64,000 nucleotides of DNA. It comes from an uncultured Bacteroidales bacterium (GTDB lineage Bacteria; Bacteroidota; Bacteroidia; Bacteroidales; Bacteroidaceae). The DNA is taken from NCBI GenBank assembly GCA_937995875.1, contig CALKIW010000121.1:6916-70915 (forward strand), in the 5' to 3' direction. Position numbers and translations under genes: made by a program. The first letter of the stretch is position 1; each line of letters starts with the position of its first letter. The notes below the pieces were generated by a model. It was given only the letters and a program-made list of their open reading frames with translations. It made no database searches and was not told the origin of the DNA. Positions 45,754 to 53,945 of this stretch are shown piece by piece.

Positions 45754-47014
45754 TAAACAGAAAGAACAACTGAAGAAAGGCCTGGTCTTCGGAGGGCTGG
45801 GACTGCTCTTTGCCCTCTCGATGTGGTTCATCTTCGCCCCGTCGGGCAAGGACAAGACCGCTGCCGGACAGGGATTGAACGACAGCATACCGCAGGCGAC
45901 CACCGAGCAACTGACGGGCAACAAGCTAAAAGCCTACGAGCTGGGCGACAAGGCGCACGAGCAGCAACAGGCACGCGAGGAGATGGGACGATTGTCCGAT
46001 TACTTCGCCGAGAATACGGCTCCAACGGAAACGGAACGTGCCGAAGCAGCCGCTTCCACGGCAAAGATTGAAAGCTCGATGCGCCGTTATGAGGAAAACA
46101 ACCGCCTGCTCAACTCTTTTTACGCCCCCGATCCGCATGAGGAGGAGCGTGAGGCGATGAAACAGGAGATAGACAACCTCAAAAAGGAATTATCCTCCAA
46201 GGACAGCAGGGAGGATGATGAGGAGAAACGACAGCTTGCCCTTATGGAAAAGAGTTATCAGATGGCGTCGAAGTATCTGCCCAAAACATCTGCCACTCCT
46301 CCGTCATTGGGTAATGCCTTTACAGACGGCAAGGGAAGCACTGCCACAATCACCGATATGGAAACTGCAAAGGGGCAGGTTGCGCAAGCCAACACTCCTG
46401 CAATGGAAGTTTTGGCAGAGCGCAGGCAGGTGGTGTCCTCGCTTAATCAACCGATGAGCGATGCGGATTTCATTGCGGAATACGGCATGAAAGCACGCAA
46501 TTTAGGTTTCCACTCGCTCACAGGTACGGCAGTTCCCACAATGCGCAACACGCTCAAAGTGGTCGTGGACAGGATGACCACGCTCAAGGAGGGCGACAAT
46601 GTGGTGCTCCGTCTGCTGGAAACCGCCAAGGTGCAGGGACTGCGTATTCCACGGCAGAGCCGACTGATTGCATCTGCCAAGATAGAGGGCAACCGTATGC
46701 ACCTGCTCATTAGGAGCATTGAGGTGAACGGTCATATCATAGCCGTCAAGCTCTCGGCATACGACATGGACGGACAGGAGGGCGTGTATATCCCCGGCTC
46801 TGAGGACATCAACGCTCTCAAAGAGGTCGGGGCGAACATCGGCGGCTCGATGGGGACTTCTTTCACCTTTGCTTCCTCCGCCAAGGACCAGATTATTTCC
46901 GAGGCGGCTCGTGGTGTGATGCAGGGGGCAAGTCAGCTTCTCCAAAAGAAACTGCGCACCGTCAAGGTAACACTCAAAGGGGGCTATCGCCTGTTTTTGG
47001 TTCAGACCAAATAA
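45746..47014 (+). CDS. traM: TraM, VirB10-like conjugation protein
   Basis: A 422-residue protein with one N-terminal membrane segment (GLVFGGLGLLFALSMWFIFA), a long helical acidic middle region (about 40-200) and a C-terminal beta-rich domain (VQGLRIPRQSRLIASAKIEG ... GQEGVYIPGSEDI). The layout and order match TraM and VirB10-type envelope-spanning proteins. Confidence 0.92.
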   Translation: MDNKQKEQLKKGLVFGGLGLLFALSMWFIFAPSGKDKTAAGQGLNDSIPQATTEQLTGNKLKAYELGDKAHEQQQAREEMGRLSDYFAENTAPTETERAEAAASTAKIESSMRRYEENNRLLNSFYAPDPHEEEREAMKQEIDNLKKELSSKDSREDDEEKRQLALMEKSYQMASKYLPKTSATPPSLGNAFTDGKGSTATITDMETAKGQVAQANTPAMEVLAERRQVVSSLNQPMSDADFIAEYGMKARNLGFHSLTGTAVPTMRNTLKVVVDRMTTLKEGDNVVLRLLETAKVQGLRIPRQSRLIASAKIEGNRMHLLIRSIEVNGHIIAVKLSAYDMDGQEGVYIPGSEDINALKEVGANIGGSMGTSFTFASSAKDQIISEAARGVMQGASQLLQKKLRTVKVTLKGGYRLFLVQTK

Positions 47015-47059
47015 AATAATCTAAAATGAGAAAACAATAACATCAAATCAATAACAGCA

Positions 47060-48016
47060 ATGAAGAAACTTATTTTATCAGTGATGCTACTTGCATCAGC
47101 AATGGGGACAGCCTTTGCTCAGGAAACAGACAGCAATGTAGTGCTCAATCCCAATCGTCCGCTCTCTTCGGGCGAACTCTTTCAAGGTATGAGCCGTGCC
47201 ATTCCCAATGCTCGTGTCGTCCTGCCATACGGCTTGGACGTTACCTTCGGCAAGACCGTGCATCTCATCTTTCCCTCTGCCGTGCGCTATGTGGACTTGG
47301 GTTCGCAGAACATCATCGCCGGAAAAGCGGAGAATGCTGAGAACGTGCTGCGTGTGAAGGCTGCCGTCAAGGACTTTGAAACGGAAACCAACATGAGTGT
47401 TATCTGCGAGGACGGCTCGTTTTACGCTTTCAACGTAAAATATGCCGATGAGCCGGAGAAACTCAGCGTGGAAATGAAGGACTTTCTGTCACCAACAGAC
47501 GGACGATTGCCAAGCAACCGTGCCGACATCTACTTCAAGGAACTTGGCAACGAGTCGCCCGTATTGGTCAAGTTGATGATGCAGACCATCTATCAGAACA
47601 GCCAGCGCACCATCAAGCACATCGGGGCGCAGCAGTTCGGCATGAAGTTCCTGCTGCGAGGATTGTATGCCCATAACGGTTTGCTGTATTTCCACATCCG
47701 TATGGAAAACGGCACGAACATGCCGTATTCGGTGGACTTTATCACGTTCAAGGTGGTGGATAAGAAAGTGGCAAAGCGCACCGCCATACAGGAACAGGTG
47801 CTTCAGCCCTTGCGTGCCTGGCATCAGGTGATGCAGGTAAAGGGTAAGGATAGTGAGCATTCAGTGTTCGTGCTGGAACAGTTCTCGCTCTCGGAAGACA
47901 AGCAATTAGAGGTAACGCTCTACGAGCGAAACGGTGGGCGCACGCTGACCTTTTATGTCGGGCAGGAAGACCTGATGCTGGCCAAGAAAATTGATAACCT
48001 CAAACTCAAATGGTAG
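47060..48016 (+). CDS. traN: TraN (DUF4138), VirB9-like conjugation protein
   Basis: A 318-residue exported protein with signal (VMLLASAMGTAFAQE) and a beta-rich body (KTVHLIFPSAVRYVDLGSQN, FLLRGLYAHNGLLYFHIRM) typical of DUF4138/TraN, the counterpart of VirB9. It overlaps traO by 7 bp if that gene starts at 48010. Confidence 0.92.
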   Translation: MKKLILSVMLLASAMGTAFAQETDSNVVLNPNRPLSSGELFQGMSRAIPNARVVLPYGLDVTFGKTVHLIFPSAVRYVDLGSQNIIAGKAENAENVLRVKAAVKDFETETNMSVICEDGSFYAFNVKYADEPEKLSVEMKDFLSPTDGRLPSNRADIYFKELGNESPVLVKLMMQTIYQNSQRTIKHIGAQQFGMKFLLRGLYAHNGLLYFHIRMENGTNMPYSVDFITFKVVDKKVAKRTAIQEQVLQPLRAWHQVMQVKGKDSEHSVFVLEQFSLSEDKQLEVTLYERNGGRTLTFYVGQEDLMLAKKIDNLKLKW

Positions 48017-48021
48017 GCTTT

Positions 48022-48603
48022 ATGAAGAAGAAACTCATTTTATCGGCTTGCATGGCGGTGGCCATGACTTTCAGTCTTCCATCGCACGCACAGCGACTTA
48101 TTCCTAAACAGAAAGGAATAGAAATTGTGGGTAGTGTTCCTCTTATCAAGGGAGAAAAGCTCTTTCATGGAGATAACTTCGGTGTGGGCGTATCGCTTAC
48201 CCGTTACTTGAAGCGTGAGAACTACACCTTTGTCTTGGCAGAGTATGAACAGCAGAATATGCCGTATAGAGAGTATGGCGTGAAACTCAAAGATGCGTTG
48301 CTTCATTTGGGCTATATGCACCCGATACTCTCCGACAATGGCAAGAACGTGTTTTTCTATGGTGGCATATCTGCTTTGGGTGGCTACGAGGAACTGAACG
48401 GGGACAAAAAGCTGCTGCCCGATGGGGCAACATTGCTCGACCGCTCACGCTTCGTCTATGGCGGTGCCGTGCATGGCTCGGTGGAAGTGTTCCTCACGGA
48501 CAGGTTTCTGTTTCTTGTCAAGGCACAAGGACGGTTGCTGTTTGGAACGGACATACATCATTTCCGTCCTGCACTCTCGGCAGGGTTTAGGTTTAATTTT
48601 TAA
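48022..48603 (+). CDS. traO: TraO conjugation protein (beta-barrel-like outer-membrane protein)
   Basis: A 193-residue exported protein. The ATG at 48022 (MKKKLILSACMAVAMTFSLP) gives a standard signal peptide; an ATG 12 bp upstream (48010, MVGF) is possible and overlaps traN. The mature part has alternating strands and ends with an aromatic residue (PALSAGFRFNF), as in outer-membrane barrels. It corresponds to TraO of CTnDOT-type elements. Confidence 0.88.
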   Translation: MKKKLILSACMAVAMTFSLPSHAQRLIPKQKGIEIVGSVPLIKGEKLFHGDNFGVGVSLTRYLKRENYTFVLAEYEQQNMPYREYGVKLKDALLHLGYMHPILSDNGKNVFFYGGISALGGYEELNGDKKLLPDGATLLDRSRFVYGGAVHGSVEVFLTDRFLFLVKAQGRLLFGTDIHHFRPALSAGFRFNF

Positions 48604-48615
48604 GCAAGAAGAAAA

Positions 48616-49101
48616 ATGAAAAAGAAGATTTTAAGTTCGATATGGGTAATGGGTGTGCTTGCCCTTGCCGTGTTTTGCTTATCTGCTTGTGATAGGGAGT
48701 TGGATGTTCAGCAGTCTTATCCGTTCACTCTCGAGACGATGCCCGTTCAGAAGGACATCATCAAGGGACAGACGGCAGATATACGCTGCACCCTCAAACG
48801 AGGGGGCGAATTTGCCGACACGCACTACACCATCCGATATTTCCAACCGGACGGCAAGGGAACACTGAAAATGGACGACGGGACGGTATTCAAGCCCAAC
48901 GACCGCTATCCGCTCACGAAAGATGTGTTCCGCCTGTACTACACCTCGCTCTCCACTGACCGTCAGACGATTGACGTGTACGTGGAGGACAGTTTCGGTA
49001 AGATGCAGCAACTGACTTTCAGTTTCAACAACGAAAAGGCGGAGGATAAGGAAAAGTCCGCCGCAGTAGTAACCAAAGCCTTGAACGATGCGAACGGTTA
49101 A
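48616..49101 (+). CDS. traQ: TraQ (DUF3872) lipoprotein
   Basis: A 161-residue lipoprotein (ALAVFCLSACDRELD, lipobox cysteine near residue 25) with a beta-sandwich-like body (FTLETMPVQKDIIKGQTADI ... TIDVYVEDSFGKMQQLTFSF). It matches TraQ/DUF3872. The primase gene traP that separates traO and traQ in CTnDOT is absent. It overlaps the lysozyme gene by 14 bp. Confidence 0.88.
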   Translation: MKKKILSSIWVMGVLALAVFCLSACDRELDVQQSYPFTLETMPVQKDIIKGQTADIRCTLKRGGEFADTHYTIRYFQPDGKGTLKMDDGTVFKPNDRYPLTKDVFRLYYTSLSTDRQTIDVYVEDSFGKMQQLTFSFNNEKAEDKEKSAAVVTKALNDANG

Positions 49102-49594
49102 ATGCTTTGCCTTATTCTGTATGGTATGCTTGTTCTGCCAGCCGATCCTTGCCCAGCGCAGGGTACGGTTGGCGGACTTGCCGCCTTTTGAGCGTGCCGT
49201 GGCCGTCGTGAAATACTTTGAGGGACTGCATGGCTGGAAGGATTATCCATACGTCGGGTATGGTCATCAGTTGCAGCCGGGTGAGCACTTCACGGCAAAC
49301 ATGACGGAACGGCAGGCGGACTCGCTGCTCCGTGCCGACCTTTGGAAATGCTTTGAACACTTCAAAGGCTATGGCAAGGATGCCCTGCTGCTGACCTTGC
49401 TTGCCTACAATGTGGGTATGGGGAGGTTGCTTGGCTATGGCAAGCACTCCAAAAGCCGACTGCTGCGAAAAATAGAGGCTGGGGATAGGAATTTCTATCG
49501 GGAGTATGTCTCGTTCTGCCGATACAAGGGAAAGATTTTACGTGGGTTGGTGAAACGAAGAATTTTAGAATATCTAATGTTTTATGTGCCATAA
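49088..49594 (+). CDS. Phage-type lysozyme (GH24) of the transfer operon
   Basis: A 168-residue secreted enzyme with signal (FCMVCLFCQPILAQ). The GH24 pattern is visible: VVKYFEGLHGWKDYPYVGYG, with the catalytic Glu in YFEG, and later LLTLLAYNVGMGRLLGYG. Such lysozymes open the peptidoglycan so that the conjugation channel can pass. It is the last tra gene, followed by a 241-bp gap before the TIR gene. Confidence 0.9.
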   Translation: MRTVKCFALFCMVCLFCQPILAQRRVRLADLPPFERAVAVVKYFEGLHGWKDYPYVGYGHQLQPGEHFTANMTERQADSLLRADLWKCFEHFKGYGKDALLLTLLAYNVGMGRLLGYGKHSKSRLLRKIEAGDRNFYREYVSFCRYKGKILRGLVKRRILEYLMFYVP

Positions 49595-49835
49595 GCGGTT
49601 TTTGATTTTTGTTCCCTTGTTGTCGTAAGATAATAAGGAAGTTTATTTTATTTCAGCTGGTGCAACAGCTTACGATAGAGAAAAATGACAAATTGACACA
49701 AATCAAGAGGTGATACCCGACAGGCTTGCCATAATGACATTTTTGGTGCGAATTTGTGCAAAGGTACGCATTTTGTCCTTAGCTTCACAGCGTATCATTT
49801 TTAAGACCCCAGCTAAGGACTGGTATTTTATAGTT

Positions 49836-50231
49836 ATGTATAGAATTTTTATATCTCACTCGTGGACTTATTCTAAGGAATACGACAAGATTGAAGAGTT
49901 TCTGAAGGAACAAGGTGTTTCGTTTTACAATCACTCCGTTCCGAAAGATGACCCTGTTCATACCAATGGAACAGACAAAGAACTGTATGAAAAGATTGAT
50001 GCCAAAGTAAGAGGTTGCAGTTGTGTTATCATTCTTGCTGGTGTGTATGCTTCATATAGCAAATGGATTAACAAGGAAATCGAAATTGCGAAGAAGTACA
50101 ACAAGCCTATCATTGCCGTTGAACCTTTCGGCTCAGAAAGAACTTCAAAGGTAGTAAAGGAAGCTGCTACTGTCATTGTAGGTTGGAGAGCGTATTCTGT
50201 TGCTAATGCTGTTAAAACCTATGCGTTATAG
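49836..50231 (+). CDS. TIR-like domain protein (MTH538/ThsB-like), possible Thoeris sensor 1
   Basis: A 131-residue protein consisting only of a TIR-like domain. I chose the ATG at 49836 because MYRIFISHSWTY starts exactly at the first strand of the fold; an upstream in-frame start (49710) adds unrelated sequence. SKWINKEIEIAKKYNKPIIA (about residues 75-95) contains the region where TIR NADases carry their catalytic Glu. MTH538-type TIR domains are found in ThsB sensors of Thoeris systems, which make cyclic ADP-ribose-type signals on phage infection. The caspase-like gene starts 3 bp after the stop. Confidence 0.8.
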   Translation: MYRIFISHSWTYSKEYDKIEEFLKEQGVSFYNHSVPKDDPVHTNGTDKELYEKIDAKVRGCSCVIILAGVYASYSKWINKEIEIAKKYNKPIIAVEPFGSERTSKVVKEAATVIVGWRAYSVANAVKTYAL

Positions 50232-50234
50232 TCT

Positions 50235-51206
50235 ATGAAAAAAGCACTACTCATCGGTATCAACGACTATCCTATACAGCCATTGAGAGGTTGTATAGAA
50301 GATGTACGAACACTCCATTCCGTCTTAGAACGGAATGGAGATGGTTCAAAAAACTTCGATATTTTGTCACTTGAGGACGTACAATCATCTAATAAAGCAA
50401 TGGAAGCCATTGAAGAACTGTTCAAGGGCGACGAAGATTTTGCTTTACTCTATTATTCTGGACACGGATTTGTCAATACTATTGGTGCAGAATTGGTATT
50501 CCCTGATGATTGTTGTAAAGATGGATACCATAAGGGGTTGCAGATGTCAGACATAATGCAGGTTGTCAATCGTTCCAAAGTGAAGAACAAGGTGGTCATA
50601 CTCGACTGTTGCCACGCTGGTAATATGGGTGAGAACATACGCTCTGCCGAAAGTGAACTAAGCGAGGGCGTATCCATTCTTACAGCTTGTCGCAAAGACG
50701 AGTCTGCTTTGGAAATGGGTGGACACGGTGTCTTTACTGAACTTCTTTGCGAGGCATTAAGAGGTGGCGCTGCCGACTTTTCAGGCAACATCACAATGGG
50801 CGGCATTTATGCCTACATCGACCGCTCTTTTGGTTGTTGGGAGCAAAGACCAATTTTCAAAACCAATATATGTCGGTTTGCTCCGTTGAGAACAGTTGTC
50901 CCTAAAATCTCCAATGAGATTATTCGTGAATTAAGGACTTTATTCAATGACCCAACAGAGGTTTTCCAGTTAGACCCTTCTTTTGAGTACACCAATGTTC
51001 CAGAGTGTGAGCTGACACCTATAGAGCCTTATGCCCAGAAAGAGCATATCGAGCAATTCAAGACGTTGCAAAAACTCCAAAGCATTGGTTTTGTAGAACC
51101 AATTGAAGAGGAGTATATGTATTATGCTGCAATGCACTCAACTGGCTGCCGACTTACGGCATTAGGGCAATATTATTGGCGTTTAGTTATAAATGATAGA
51201 ATATGA
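50235..51206 (+). CDS. Caspase-like (C14-type) protease, possible Thoeris effector
   Basis: A 323-residue protein. The caspase/metacaspase fold is clear: KKALLIGINDYP (first strand), LLYYSGHG with catalytic His77, and VVILDCCHAG with catalytic Cys126, followed by ILTACRKDESALE. The rest (about 215-323) has no recognised domain and ends in a winged-helix-like LTALGQYYWRLVI. Caspase-like proteases controlled by TIR-made nucleotide signals have been reported in a type IV Thoeris system; this gene sits between two TIR genes, so an effector role in defence is a reasonable inference. It overlaps the next gene by 4 bp. Confidence 0.88.
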   Translation: MKKALLIGINDYPIQPLRGCIEDVRTLHSVLERNGDGSKNFDILSLEDVQSSNKAMEAIEELFKGDEDFALLYYSGHGFVNTIGAELVFPDDCCKDGYHKGLQMSDIMQVVNRSKVKNKVVILDCCHAGNMGENIRSAESELSEGVSILTACRKDESALEMGGHGVFTELLCEALRGGAADFSGNITMGGIYAYIDRSFGCWEQRPIFKTNICRFAPLRTVVPKISNEIIRELRTLFNDPTEVFQLDPSFEYTNVPECELTPIEPYAQKEHIEQFKTLQKLQSIGFVEPIEEEYMYYAAMHSTGCRLTALGQYYWRLVINDRI

Positions 51207-51754
51207 GCAGATTATTTACAGAAGATTTCTTTCGGAATTATAGCCGTACTTCACTTAACGAATCACAGCAGAGAGAGCAACGTTTATTTTCGCAAACAGC
51301 ATCTTTGAGTGATAGTCAAACGTTTGATATATTCCTCTCTTACAATATTGCCGACAAAGCTGTTGTAAAAGGTATATATTACTACTTGTCAAAGTTAGGG
51401 TATAAAGTGTATTTAGATTCTATTATAGACCCTGACTTGAATCGAAACCTTGTTACGAAACAGACAGCAGAGAAGATACGCAAAAGGTTGAGGAATAGTA
51501 AATCTCTGATTTTCGCAGCGTCCAAAGGAGCTTCTTTAAGTAAATGGATGACGTGGGAATTAGGAATGGTAGATGGCAATACCTCTAAATGTATGCTTCT
51601 TCCAGTTGCACAAGGTTATGAAGTCGTCTATAATAAGCAAGAGTACCTAAAACTCTATCCTGTAATTTACTTATCAAATAGCTATACGTCAAAAGTTAAG
51701 GATGATAGTGGCATTGAGAAGGATTTGTTATCGTTCGTATCTCCTTCGATGTGA
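51203..51754 (+). CDS. Second TIR-domain protein
   Basis: A 183-residue protein. A 40-residue polar N-terminal region (FRNYSRTSLNESQQREQRLF) leads into a TIR domain starting FDIFLSYNIADKAVVKGIYY. LGYKVYLDSIIDPDLNR is the BB-loop region, and SKGASLSKWMTWELGMV carries the likely catalytic Glu (WEL). It is different from the first TIR protein, so the operon has two distinct TIR types flanking one protease. It could be a second sensor or signalling enzyme. A terminator-like stem follows, split by IS256. Confidence 0.8.
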   Translation: MSRLFTEDFFRNYSRTSLNESQQREQRLFSQTASLSDSQTFDIFLSYNIADKAVVKGIYYYLSKLGYKVYLDSIIDPDLNRNLVTKQTAEKIRKRLRNSKSLIFAASKGASLSKWMTWELGMVDGNTSKCMLLPVAQGYEVVYNKQEYLKLYPVIYLSNSYTSKVKDDSGIEKDLLSFVSPSM

Positions 51755-51783
51755 TAATCAAAGTAGGGCTTCCTACACTTTAC

Positions 51784-51797
51784 CTAAAAAGCCGTGA
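51784..51797 (+). terminator. Left half of a terminator hairpin split by IS256
   Basis: AAAAAGCCGTGAT just after the TIR gene is complementary to ATCACGGCTTTT at 53231-53242 on the other side of the IS256 element. Without the insertion, and with one copy of the target duplication, the two would form a stem of about 12 bp with a loop of about 15 bases followed by T-rich sequence: a typical rho-independent terminator. Confidence 0.7.
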
Positions 51798-51820
51798 TGG
51801 ATAAAACAAATCTAATCACG

Positions 51821-53226
51821 AGGATGTCATCTAAACTGTGTCATGCACTAAAACAATAAATTCATCATCGCTCTGTTTATCGAGCATAAAGATTAGTACA
51901 ATGACACAAGAAGAGTACGCAAAAATGTTGGCTTCCGCCAAAGAGCAATTCAAGGTTGGCAAGCCTTTGTTTGGCAAGGATGGTGCATTCCACCAAGTAT
52001 TGGAAGACTTTCTCAACGCCGCCATGGAGGGCGAGTTGGAAACCCACCTTGACGCCACCAAGCCGTTAAGCGGTAATCGCCGTAATGGCAAGATGCACAA
52101 GCAGCTCCAAACGGAGTATGGCCCCGTAGAGATCGAGACTCCCCGTGACCGTGATGGCAGCTTTGAGCCGGAAACGGTGAGGAAACGCCAGACGATCCTT
52201 GCCGAGGGCCTTTCTGATAAGATCATCAGCCTTTACGCCAGCGGTCAGAGCATGCAGCAGATCAGCGACTTCATCGAGGAGAACTATGGCAGCAGGCTCT
52301 CCAAGGAAACCATCAGCAACATCACGGAGAAGGTTTGGGACGAAATCAAGTCGTGGCGCAACCGTCCTCTGGATGCAGTCTATCCCATCGTCTGGATGGA
52401 TGCCATCCATTACAAGGTGCGCAACGACAAGGGGTCGGCAGAGTCGCGTGCCATTTATAATGTCATCGGCATTGACAAGAACGGGCGCAAGGACTTGCTG
52501 GGCATGTATGTGTCTCACAGTGAGGGCGCTAACTTCTGGCTCGGTGTCTTGACCGACCTTCAGAACCGTGGCGTGAGAGACATCTTGATTGCCTGCGTGG
52601 ACGGTCTGTCGGGCTTCCCCGATGCCATCCGGAGCGTGTTCCCCAATACGGACGTACAACTGTGTATCGTGCATCAGATACGCAATTCCGTGAAGTATGT
52701 GGGCAGTAAGAACCAAAAGGAATTTCTAAGGGACCTCAAGTTGGTCTATGCCGCTGACACAAAGGAAAAAGCTGAGACGGAACTTGATAATCTGGAGGAG
52801 AAGTGGGGCGGACTTTATCCCATTGTCATCAAGTCGTGGAGAGACAAATGGGAGCTGCTGAGCTGCTGTTTTCAATATACCGCGGCCATCCGTAAGATCA
52901 TCTACACCACCAATACCGTAGAGGGCTACCACCGTCAAGTCCGCAAAGTCACCAAGACCAAGGGCGTCTTTCCGACAGACGACGCGCTTTACAAGCTTGT
53001 CTATCTGGCCTATCGCAATATCCGCAAGAAATGGACCATGCCGCTTGCAAACTGGGGACAGACGGCGCAACAATTGGCCATAAAATTTGGAGATCGTTTC
53101 AAGATCATGTAACTTTGCGCTGCCGCGGGCTCCTCGTCGTCGAAACGCGATTAAAAATCGCGTCCCGCCGACCGAGGTTGAAGCCTGACGGAGAAGGCGC
53201 ACTGACACAGTTGAGTTGACTAACCC
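51821..53226 (+). mobile_element. IS256-family insertion sequence with target duplication
   Basis: TCTAATCACG occurs directly at both sides (51811-51820 and 53227-53236), consistent with a target duplication (8-10 bp). Just inside, the ends are inverted repeats sharing GTCA-CT-AACTGTGTCA (51826-51843 and the complement of 53203-53220). The transposase gene is full length. The element is inserted in the terminator of the TIR/caspase operon. Confidence 0.85.
51901..53112 (+). CDS. IS256-family transposase
   Basis: A 403-residue transposase. I took the ATG at 51901 (MTQEEYAKMLASAKEQFKVG); an upstream in-frame ATG (51838) falls in the terminal repeat. The core shows VYPIVWMDAIHYKV (first D), LIACVDGLSGFPDAI (second D), VQLCIVHQIRNSVKYV and YTTNTVEGYHRQVRK (the Glu), the standard IS256 arrangement. 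No frameshift, so probably functional. Confidence 0.95.
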   Translation: MTQEEYAKMLASAKEQFKVGKPLFGKDGAFHQVLEDFLNAAMEGELETHLDATKPLSGNRRNGKMHKQLQTEYGPVEIETPRDRDGSFEPETVRKRQTILAEGLSDKIISLYASGQSMQQISDFIEENYGSRLSKETISNITEKVWDEIKSWRNRPLDAVYPIVWMDAIHYKVRNDKGSAESRAIYNVIGIDKNGRKDLLGMYVSHSEGANFWLGVLTDLQNRGVRDILIACVDGLSGFPDAIRSVFPNTDVQLCIVHQIRNSVKYVGSKNQKEFLRDLKLVYAADTKEKAETELDNLEEKWGGLYPIVIKSWRDKWELLSCCFQYTAAIRKIIYTTNTVEGYHRQVRKVTKTKGVFPTDDALYKLVYLAYRNIRKKWTMPLANWGQTAQQLAIKFGDRFKIM

Positions 53227-53230
53227 TCTA

Positions 53231-53242
53231 ATCACGGCTTTT
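53231..53242 (+). terminator. Right half of the split terminator hairpin
   Basis: ATCACGGCTTTT complements the left half at 51784-51797 and runs into TAGTTTCTT. See the left-half entry. The following 53243-53387 has no gene I can support; the plus-strand open frames there are incidental. Confidence 0.65.
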
Positions 53243-53387
53243 AGTTTCTTGATATCTTGCACATAAGATGCTACTATAAAAACACTTGGTATATGTTATT
53301 TTTGTTATCGGGATTGAATTTTATTCCTGCGACTTTCTTTTGCTTCTTTGCTTTGGTCGCCTGCTCGTTCAAAGACAAAGAAAAGAA

Positions 53388-53414
53388 GCCACGCAAATTT
53401 TCGGTTTGCGTGGC
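53388..53414 (-). terminator. Terminator of the minus-strand accessory operon
   Basis: GCCACGCAAA (53388-53397) pairs perfectly with TTTGCGTGGC (53405-53414). Read on the minus strand it is followed by TTCTTTTCTTTG, a U-rich tract. It lies 27 bp after the stop of the 53441 gene. Confidence 0.8.
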
Positions 53415-53440
53415 TCGTGGTCTTATTCAAGATGCTGTTT

Positions 53441-53653
53441 CTACACTTTCGTTATTCTGTCTATTCGTTCATTGGGGTGTCTGTCAAATGCCCAATTTAT
53501 TTCATCATCGGGCAGGGTGCTGTGAATGCTTCCACCCATCACTAACCCACAATCTTGCAGGACTTTCTGCCGTGCTTCCTCCTTGCTCTCCGCAACTACA
53601 TCGAATACGCCATCGAAAACATATTGCGTATATACCAAAAATCTCTGTTTCAT
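53441..53653 (-). CDS. Small hypothetical protein of the ICE accessory operon
   Basis: About 70 residues starting MKQRFLVYTQYVFDGVFDVV at 53653; a start 21 bp earlier (53674) is possible and overlaps the next gene. A short alpha/beta protein without signal or membrane segment (AESKEEARQKVLQDCG). I do not recognise a family. It is the last gene before a strong terminator, and is closely packed with the 53664 gene. Confidence 0.65.
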   Translation of the reverse strand: MKQRFLVYTQYVFDGVFDVVAESKEEARQKVLQDCGLVMGGSIHSTLPDDEINWAFDRHPNERIDRITKV

Positions 53654-53663
53654 CTTCGTAAAC

Positions 53664-53918
53664 TTAAAATTCAACCTTTAACAATCTGTATTCCTTTGGC
53701 TCTCCATTGGATAATTTGCGGTGGGTGAGCCAAAAGTGGTGTGCACCATAGCCGTATGCAAAGAATTTGTCAAGTTCCGTTTCTTCGGATAGTTTATTGA
53801 TTGCCGTCCTTAACTCTTCCTCATTTTCGGACAGGGTTATCGCATTGATAACCCTGATGAGTATGTGCGGTATCTCGTCCGCACAGTTATAGATAATGTT
53901 TTCAATCTCTGTTTTCAT
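53664..53918 (-). CDS. Small hypothetical protein of the ICE accessory operon
   Basis: An 84-residue, mainly helical, acidic protein (IENIIYNCADEIPHILIRVI, then SENEEELRTAINKLSEETEL) ending FWLTHRKLSNGEPKEYRLLK. No recognised domain. It starts 27 bp after the PcfJ-like stop and is probably co-transcribed with it. Confidence 0.65.
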   Translation of the reverse strand: MKTEIENIIYNCADEIPHILIRVINAITLSENEEELRTAINKLSEETELDKFFAYGYGAHHFWLTHRKLSNGEPKEYRLLKVEF

Positions 53919-53945
53919 ATCTGTGTCTATTTAATTGTTCATATT

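Noticed and set aside
53257..53661. 134-residue plus-strand frame after IS256
   Set aside because: It runs antisense through the small minus-strand gene and its terminator hairpin, and the product has no recognisable feature.
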